DNA of 64,000 nucleotides from NCBI RefSeq assembly GCF_001403875.1, contig NZ_LN884299.1:3162117-3226116 (forward strand), given 5' to 3'. This DNA is from Paenibacillus ihumii (GTDB lineage: Bacteria > Bacillota > Bacilli > Paenibacillales > Paenibacillaceae). The translations under genes were made by a program, and so were the position numbers. Below, piece by piece: positions 59,713 to 64,000 of this stretch (the first letter of the stretch is position 1; the number at the start of each line of letters is the position of its first letter). The notes beneath the pieces are model-generated. The model was not told the origin of the DNA. It did not search any database and was given only the letters and a program-made list of their open reading frames with translations.

Positions 59713-59717
59713 TCCGC

Positions 59718-59990
59718 TCACCCCCGAGCGTAAAACTTTTGGAATGGCTTTCCTGTATCCTTCGCAAGCTGTTTGCGTTCTCGACGTGAGAGAATGCGAC
59801 CGAACTCCTTTGCGATTGCCGTTGCAATAGCCGACGGGCCGATGCTGCCGCGTTCATATGCCTTCTTGTCAGAAGCCGGGCGTTTGAAACTGCGACGAGA
59901 TTTGAAAACGGCATAATCATGGGCGGCGCCTGCTTGCATTGCGGCTTTTAGAGCATCTTTTTTATTGGAAAAACGATTAGTATTTTTCAT
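59718..59990 (-). CDS. Basic phage protein of unknown function
   Basis: 90 residues, strongly basic (KSRRSFKRPASDKKAYERG, LSRRERKQLAKDTGK), probably nucleic-acid binding. Not recognised. RBS GGAGGAC precedes its start region. Confidence 0.6.
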   Translation of the reverse strand: MKNTNRFSNKKDALKAAMQAGAAHDYAVFKSRRSFKRPASDKKAYERGSIGPSAIATAIAKEFGRILSRRERKQLAKDTGKPFQKFYARG

Positions 59991-60021
59991 AGATAAGTCC
60001 TCCTAGAGATAGTTTTATAGG

Positions 60022-61605
60022 TTAGGCAGCGGTAATGTCTTCCGTTTCGATTTTGAATTCTTGACCTTTGATTGCTCGGGCCGTGATCAGCTGGCCGTAG
60101 ACTGCGATCTCGCCCGTATACTCGCCGATACCGTCAATAAAAGTAGGAACGATAAGTTCGGATTGCTTGAACAGTACCTCAGTGAGCTCCAGACCCGCAG
60201 CGATCTTCTCGCCTGTGGACAGTGCAGCATAGTCCTTACCGTCCATTTGGATGCTGAAATCCGGCTCGTATTCACCAGTGGTCTTCACGTATTTAAAGAG
60301 TCGGATTTTGAGTCTAGTGAATAGCGACTGGACTTTTTCAGCCTGCAGTTCGGCTTCCTTCGCGCGGTATGCCTTGATTGCGTCCAGAATGAAGATAGAC
60401 TCTTTGAGTGCAGCGAGCGTGTCGTCCTCAGCCTTCTTGGCTGCCTCGACATCCGCCTGCAGTCGTGCCCGGACCTCCTGAGCTTTGATCGAATCCTCTA
60501 ATGCATCCCGCTTCCGTTCAAGCTCACGCATTTCGTTCCAGAGGTCTGAGACGTCGACCTCCTCCACGCCAGCCAGCTCGGCCTCTAACTCCTTACGCTT
60601 GGCTACGGCCTTAGAGTGCTCGGCATGAAGCTCATGTTTCCGCTTTTCCTTGCTGTCGGTTGCAGCTTTACGCGCTGCGTCGTCAAATGGCCGCTGGCAG
60701 GTCGGGCAGGCGTCTTCGATTGGCTCGGAGTAAACCTTCATGTACCGATCTTTGGCAGCTTCAACGGCCATGCGAGCCGCAGCGAGTTTACCCATAACAG
60801 ATGAGCGTTCTTGATTGGTTTGCTGGGCCGCTTCAATCTGCTCGTTGATCTTCTTGATTTGTTCCAGCAGCGTGGCAGATTCAGCTTTGACAGCCTCAAT
60901 ATCCTCTGGCGCATCCGGCAGGCGGTCATACTGTTCCCGCAGCGTCTTGGTTCGACTTTGAGCGGCGATGTGCTGCTTCTCCAGCTTCGCTTTCTGGCCC
61001 CCGGTCCCGCCGTGAATCTTCTGGAGATCGTCCAGGGAATGCTTTTTCGTCAGCTCGTCGAGCTTGGCGGCAGCAGGGTTGTGGACGATATCCTTTACCT
61101 TCTGTTCAGGATTAGTCCGGCTCATTTCTGCGAGTACATCGGATTTAGCTGGAGGTAAAGCGTGCTTCATTACCTGCTCCCGCTGCTTAGTCCAGTGTTG
61201 GGTGAAGAAGAACCCGGGATTATATAAGGAAAGGAATTCTTCTTTGCTAAAGAGCTCGGCCACTGCCGCTTCATATTCCTTGGCCTTTGCAGGCACATAA
61301 CTGATGCAAAATTCATTGACCCCGTTTTCGTTAATTTCTCGGGTGAAGGTCATTTCCTCGCCATCGACCGATAATCTAAGTGACGCATATACCCGATCAA
61401 ACTCGTATGTTGTAGGCGATGGGTTGAATCTATTTCCAAATAAATCAGTACCGAAGAATATCCAAGCCGGGGCTTCCCCGAATGTCGTCTTGCCTTCTCC
61501 GTTCCGGCCGGACAGTTTGGTGATATCTCCATATTTTTCATCCAGCTTTCGTATCCCGGCGAAGTTCTTCAACTCCAATTGGATGAACCGAATTTGCTTA
61601 GCCAT
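60022..61605 (-). CDS. SbcC/RecF-like AAA ATPase
   Basis: 527 residues. Walker A GRNGEGKTTFGEA near residue 33, two coiled-coil arms around a zinc-hook-like CPTCQRPF (near 300), then the signature YAALSTGEKIAAGLEL and a Walker-B-like IVPTFIDGIGEY. This is the layout of short phage SbcC/Rad50-type proteins. It may bridge DNA ends with a nuclease; an SbcD-like partner is not visible, though the MBL protein is a candidate. Confidence 0.88.
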   Translation of the reverse strand: MAKQIRFIQLELKNFAGIRKLDEKYGDITKLSGRNGEGKTTFGEAPAWIFFGTDLFGNRFNPSPTTYEFDRVYASLRLSVDGEEMTFTREINENGVNEFCISYVPAKAKEYEAAVAELFSKEEFLSLYNPGFFFTQHWTKQREQVMKHALPPAKSDVLAEMSRTNPEQKVKDIVHNPAAAKLDELTKKHSLDDLQKIHGGTGGQKAKLEKQHIAAQSRTKTLREQYDRLPDAPEDIEAVKAESATLLEQIKKINEQIEAAQQTNQERSSVMGKLAAARMAVEAAKDRYMKVYSEPIEDACPTCQRPFDDAARKAATDSKEKRKHELHAEHSKAVAKRKELEAELAGVEEVDVSDLWNEMRELERKRDALEDSIKAQEVRARLQADVEAAKKAEDDTLAALKESIFILDAIKAYRAKEAELQAEKVQSLFTRLKIRLFKYVKTTGEYEPDFSIQMDGKDYAALSTGEKIAAGLELTEVLFKQSELIVPTFIDGIGEYTGEIAVYGQLITARAIKGQEFKIETEDITAA

Positions 61606-61649
61606 TCACGATCCTCGCTTTCCGTGGTATTATTGGGTTGGATTATTTT

Positions 61650-61868
61650 TTATTGACCGCTCTCTTGGGCGGCTTTTTTTCTGACTACAACAGCGCCGTA
61701 CTTAGCTTCGATCAGTTCAAGCTCCGCTATCAGGTGTGCTCTGATTTCTGGATTTGTTTCGGTCTGTAACCAGTCCAAAACATACAGGTAATTGTTTAGA
61801 TCGATACGAATTACAGCCGGCAGATTGTTATAGATTTGCTTGATTAGTGCGGCAGGAAATTGGGACAT
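61650..61868 (-). CDS. Small helical phage protein
   Basis: 72 residues, helical (LIKQIYNNLPAVIRIDLNNYLYVLDWLQ). RBS GGAGGCTG precedes ATG 61868. Unknown function. Confidence 0.55.
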   Translation of the reverse strand: MSQFPAALIKQIYNNLPAVIRIDLNNYLYVLDWLQTETNPEIRAHLIAELELIEAKYGAVVVRKKAAQESGQ

Positions 61869-61878
61869 CGGCAGCCTC

Positions 61879-62136
61879 CTACAGTTCGTCGAGCTCTTGC
61901 TCGAGCAGTTTGATTTCTTCTTCGACTTGATTCAAGACGGCTACTTTGGCGTTGGCTGCGAGGCGTCTGAAATCGTAACTATGAATCCGAACAGATCCAC
62001 GGCCGTCCCCGTTTATTTCAATAGTGCATTTACCTTCGCTGCGCTTAATAAAGTCTTTAAGCACTCCGATCTTTTTTACGATTTCCCGGGCTTTATCGAC
62101 CCTTTCGCCCAGGTACTGCAATGTTTTTTCGTCCAT
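61879..62136 (-). CDS. Small coiled-coil phage protein
   Basis: 85 residues; helical ends and a short beta centre (CTIEINGDGRGSVRIHS). The start ATG 62136 follows GAGGG; a longer reading from 62187 lacks an RBS. Not recognised. Confidence 0.55.
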   Translation of the reverse strand: MDEKTLQYLGERVDKAREIVKKIGVLKDFIKRSEGKCTIEINGDGRGSVRIHSYDFRRLAANAKVAVLNQVEEEIKLLEQELDEL

Positions 62137-62193
62137 GCTTTTCCCTCGTTTCGTTGATTTTTGGGCTAAAAACCCCGTTTTTGGCAAAAAAAA

Positions 62194-62742
62194 TTATAGC
62201 CTCCCTGTTTTGGAGCTCGCTTCTTTAGAAAAAGGCATATACTTTGCTCGCGCTTCTTTGGCCGCTTGATCAGCTTCGCCAACTGTGTCATAGCGGCCGA
62301 TGTGGATTGATTTCCCTTGAACCACTACTGATACGCTCCATTTTCCATACCGTTTATCCCAGCTAACTCCCCTTGCGCCCGAAGTGTTGTTTCTTTGATT
62401 CCTTGCTCTGTTTTGTTGATTGCCTGATCTAGTAACAATCCTTAGATTTCTATCAGTGTTATCCAATGTATTGTTGTTGAAGTGATCCACCTGCATATTT
62501 TTCGGGCACTTGGTAATCCATCTGTGAAGATACATGGTCGATATCCTTCCATCCGAAAGTTTGATCCTGCCAGCGCAATAGAAGCTTTTTGTAATAGGGC
62601 TCCAGTTTGCATACCAAGTTCCTTCGTATGATTGAGCCAGAGGAAGCTTGGTAGTGCTGATCAATGTTTCCATTCGGCCATATCGAGGGCTATTAAGAAC
62701 GATGGCAGTTACTTCGCCGCGAACCCAGTACATGTTCTTCAT
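62194..62742 (-). CDS. HNH endonuclease with AP2 DNA-binding domain
   Basis: 182 residues. HNH core LHRWITKCPKNMQVDHFNNNTLDNTDRNLRIVT (His-Asn-Asn), then AP2-like NTSGARGVSWDKRYGKWSVSV...HIGRYDTVGEADQAAKEA. This domain pair is typical of free-standing homing endonucleases in phages. It may be a mobile gene parked between small phage genes. Start ATG 62742 follows GGAGGTAAGG. Confidence 0.92.
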   Translation of the reverse strand: MKNMYWVRGEVTAIVLNSPRYGRMETLISTTKLPLAQSYEGTWYANWSPITKSFYCAGRIKLSDGRISTMYLHRWITKCPKNMQVDHFNNNTLDNTDRNLRIVTRSGNQQNRARNQRNNTSGARGVSWDKRYGKWSVSVVVQGKSIHIGRYDTVGEADQAAKEARAKYMPFSKEASSKTGRL

Positions 62743-62758
62743 ATTCCTTACCTCCTTC

Positions 62759-62869
62759 CTATTCGCAATCCTCACACTTCCGCGGATACCCCGGCTCCTC
62801 GCCGTCGATCAGTAGCCCGCAGCATTCACAGAGCAGACCGTCCAGCACCATTTCAGCAGCTTCTCCCAT
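62759..62869 (-). CDS. 36-residue zinc-ribbon-like peptide
   Basis: MGEAAEMVLDGLLCECC... with CECC and a later CEDC, a likely metal knuckle. ATG 62869 follows GGAGGTGAGG and overlaps the end of the next gene upstream. A longer frame in phase to 62998 lacks an RBS. Confidence 0.55.
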   Translation of the reverse strand: MGEAAEMVLDGLLCECCGLLIDGEEPGYPRKCEDCE

Positions 62870-63008
62870 CGTTTTCCTCACCTCCCTCCAAGCGCTCCAC
62901 AAGCCCGCTATCACGCTCCTGCTTGTAGGCTGATAATTCATCCTCCTGCGGCTTTCGGCGCTGCTGCTCGCCCCACAGTGGCTGGGAGAAGCGATCAAGA
63001 TCAGACAT
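62853..63008 (-). CDS. 51-residue polar phage protein
   Basis: MSDLDRFSQPLWGEQQRRK..., highly charged, ending GRSC. ATG 63008 follows GGTGCGGGGTGG. It overlaps the following gene's start. Unknown. Confidence 0.5.
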   Translation of the reverse strand: MSDLDRFSQPLWGEQQRRKPQEDELSAYKQERDSGLVERLEGGEENDGRSC

Positions 63009-63025
63009 AGCCACCCCGCACCTCC

Positions 63026-63289
63026 TCAGACGTAATGCTGCAAACTCTGGTAGTACGAGATTAGCCCCCGCTTTTTAAGCTCCAGATATTTGTTCTGTAC
63101 TACCCGCTCTGTCTTACCGAGAGCAAACGACATCGCCCGCCGACCATCATGCTTGTAAAACTTGCACAAATAGGACAACTCATCTTCCGTAAACCGCTGA
63201 CCGTGTTTTTCATGAAATTCCGGGTGATACATCATCCGGCCTAAGTTGTCATATTGGATACCATCATCTTCTATGGCTAGGCCAGCCAT
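63026..63289 (-). CDS. Phage HTH (Myb/SANT-like) protein
   Basis: 87 residues. The C-terminal half, RFTEDELSYLCKFYKHDGRRAMSFALGKTERVVQNKYLELKKRG, has the three-helix spacing of Myb/SANT-like phage regulators. Probably DNA-binding. ATG 63289 follows GGGGAGTG better than GTG 63298. Confidence 0.65.
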   Translation of the reverse strand: MAGLAIEDDGIQYDNLGRMMYHPEFHEKHGQRFTEDELSYLCKFYKHDGRRAMSFALGKTERVVQNKYLELKKRGLISYYQSLQHYV

Positions 63290-63408
63290 GCGAACCACAC
63301 TCCCCGCTGCACCTTCCCAACGAAGTCCCCGAAGGTTATGCCGTAGCGGGCGCCAATATCGAAGTGTTCAAAATAGGTTCCGAGCCGATCAAGCAGTTCG
63401 TCTGGCAT
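63277..63408 (-). CDS. 43-residue phage protein
   Basis: MPDELLDRLGTYFEHFDIG..., acidic start and aromatic end (VWFAWLA). ATG 63408 follows GGGGTGAGCAGC. Overlaps both neighbours. Unknown. Confidence 0.5.
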   Translation of the reverse strand: MPDELLDRLGTYFEHFDIGARYGITFGDFVGKVQRGVWFAWLA

Positions 63409-63556
63409 GCTGCTCACCCCAATTTGCAAAGTACATTTCGCGGTGTTTCCGGTACTGCTGCCTGGCCCATCCCGCCACTTTAAAACGATTATTCGCCCTG
63501 GCGAAGGCTTCGATCCGAAGGAACAGGACCATCTTTTCTACAGTGTTCAAGTGCAT
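63389..63556 (-). CDS. 55-residue basic phage protein
   Basis: MHLNTVEKMVLFLRIEAFARANNRF..., helical and basic, Arg-rich end. ATG 63556 follows GGAGG with 5-base spacing and overlaps the end of the upstream gene. Unknown. Confidence 0.55.
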   Translation of the reverse strand: MHLNTVEKMVLFLRIEAFARANNRFKVAGWARQQYRKHREMYFANWGEQHARRTA

Positions 63557-63789
63557 TTCGCCTCCATTTCATCGAGTTTCATACAAAAGTGTTGAAGTAG
63601 ATCGTCATTGCCGATGCACTGTGCTGCATAAGCGGCTTCTTTATAGCCGTCAATCTTTTGCACAAGATCAGCGTTTGCCCTGAGACAGTGCATCATTTCG
63701 CTGGCTTCGAATGGGTTTAAGCCGCCCTTCAGCATTTTTATTGTTAGCTCAGCCACCCGGCGATGTACCGGGTGAACCATTATGGCCAT
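63547..63789 (-). CDS. 80-residue phage protein (DUF7667-like)
   Basis: Starts MAIMVHPVHRRVAELTIKMLKGG, helical, with several His and Cys. The N-terminus recalls a small family common in Paenibacillus phages (tentative). RBS AAAGGATGG precedes the start. Function unknown. Confidence 0.6.
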   Translation of the reverse strand: MAIMVHPVHRRVAELTIKMLKGGLNPFEASEMMHCLRANADLVQKIDGYKEAAYAAQCIGNDDLLQHFCMKLDEMEAKCT

Positions 63790-63858
63790 GCCATCGCCAT
63801 CCTTTCTGATTTATTTCCTTGCATATTCGATTTTCAAAGATCAGGTTGTGCTATTTAC

Positions 63859-64000
63859 TTAAGCCGTTTGCTTCGTCAGCAATAAGCGGAATGTCTCTCT
63901 GCCCTTGGGAGTAACCATCGTTTGTGTCCCAGCCTTATTACCGCGTTCCCATTCTTTAAGTTCAAACAAGTTTGGGACATGCTGGGCGTAAGGCTTGAGT
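63859..64000 (-). CDS. C-terminal end of a phage protein, possible antirepressor (KilAC-like)
   Basis: 47 residues visible, cut by the window edge: LKPYAQHVPNLFELKEWERG then TQTMVTPKGRETFRLLL. The pattern of a short helix, beta hairpin and TxVTxKG near the end resembles KilAC domains of phage antirepressors. The N-terminus is off-window. Positions 63790-63858 hold no gene. Confidence 0.5.
   Translation of the reverse strand, partial: LKPYAQHVPNLFELKEWERGNKAGTQTMVTPKGRETFRLLLTKQTA

Larger units (their letters stand above)
40010..64000. mobile_element. Serine-recombinase prophage, left part
   Basis: From the yhbH junction to the window edge every gene is on the minus strand and of phage type: recombinase, ArpU, dUTPase, methyltransferases, DnaN, DnaB, initiator with origin, RecT, SbcC-like ATPase, HNH endonuclease. 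No capsid, terminase, holin or repressor gene is in view, so these must lie to the right. Genes overlap heavily, as in compact early operons. No frameshifted or interrupted phage gene was noticed, so it may be intact. Confidence 0.95.

Overview
The window reads as chromosome of a spore-forming, low-GC-phylum Gram-positive rod, most probably Paenibacillus or a close relative. This is inferred from gene content: cotJABC, a CotF-like coat protein, sufCDSUB in Bacillus order, yfkAB, DegV paralogues, a UPF0229 sporulation gene (yhbH) and AGGAGG-type ribosome sites with many TTG/GTG starts. No 16S or other species marker is present.

Positions 1-16,300 are ordinary core genome, mostly on the minus strand: spore-coat genes (cotJABC, CotF-like), a CNNM-type membrane protein, radical-SAM YfkAB, two HD-GYP proteins (one with a broken HD motif), UppP, a 5'-nucleotidase-like metallophosphatase, a fused MoaD-MoaE, and the suf iron-sulphur operon with its promoter and a Fur-family-like palindrome.

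Positions 16,561-27,310 hold a tightly packed ten-gene minus-strand operon that looks like a ribosome- and NRPS-independent biosynthetic cluster. It has four ATP-grasp ligases (two of a diverged, probably permuted type), a DRE-TIM/4-hydroxy-2-oxoacid aldolase-like enzyme, a class IV aminotransferase, an RraA-like aldolase, a haem-oxygenase-fold diiron-type oxygenase, a C45/penicillin acyltransferase-like Ntn hydrolase and an MFS exporter. The set suggests that an unusual amino acid is built and oxidised, joined by ATP-grasp ligases into a small peptide or amide, possibly acyl-processed, and exported. I recognise no known product.

Positions 27,561-39,131 return to core functions: PhzF-like isomerase, Dps, mtnK-mtnA methionine salvage, DUF423 and other membrane proteins, tandem degV genes and a six-PAS hybrid histidine kinase.

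At 39,341 the sporulation gene yhbH begins, but it stops at 40,012, directly after its DTSGSM motif. A prophage with a large serine recombinase is integrated there. The prophage fills the rest of the window and runs past its right edge, so the other half of yhbH, attR and the structural genes are not visible. All prophage genes seen are on the minus strand, so early transcription comes from the right. Reading with transcription they are: a possible antirepressor end, small unknown genes, an HNH-AP2 endonuclease, SbcC-like ATPase, RecT, a metallo-beta-lactamase-fold protein, an O-like initiator with an iteron origin inside it, a helicase loader, DnaB-type helicase, a phage sliding clamp (DnaN), a RuvC-like resolvase, a C5 DNA methyltransferase with seven internal repeats, a possible Mom/GNAT-like protein, a helicase-methyltransferase fusion, dUTPase, a DUF5131 protein, an SSB-tail protein, ArpU, a 55-residue candidate excision factor and the recombinase. 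Several phage proteins end in or carry beta-clamp-binding-like motifs, which suggests a clamp-centred replication and modification machine.
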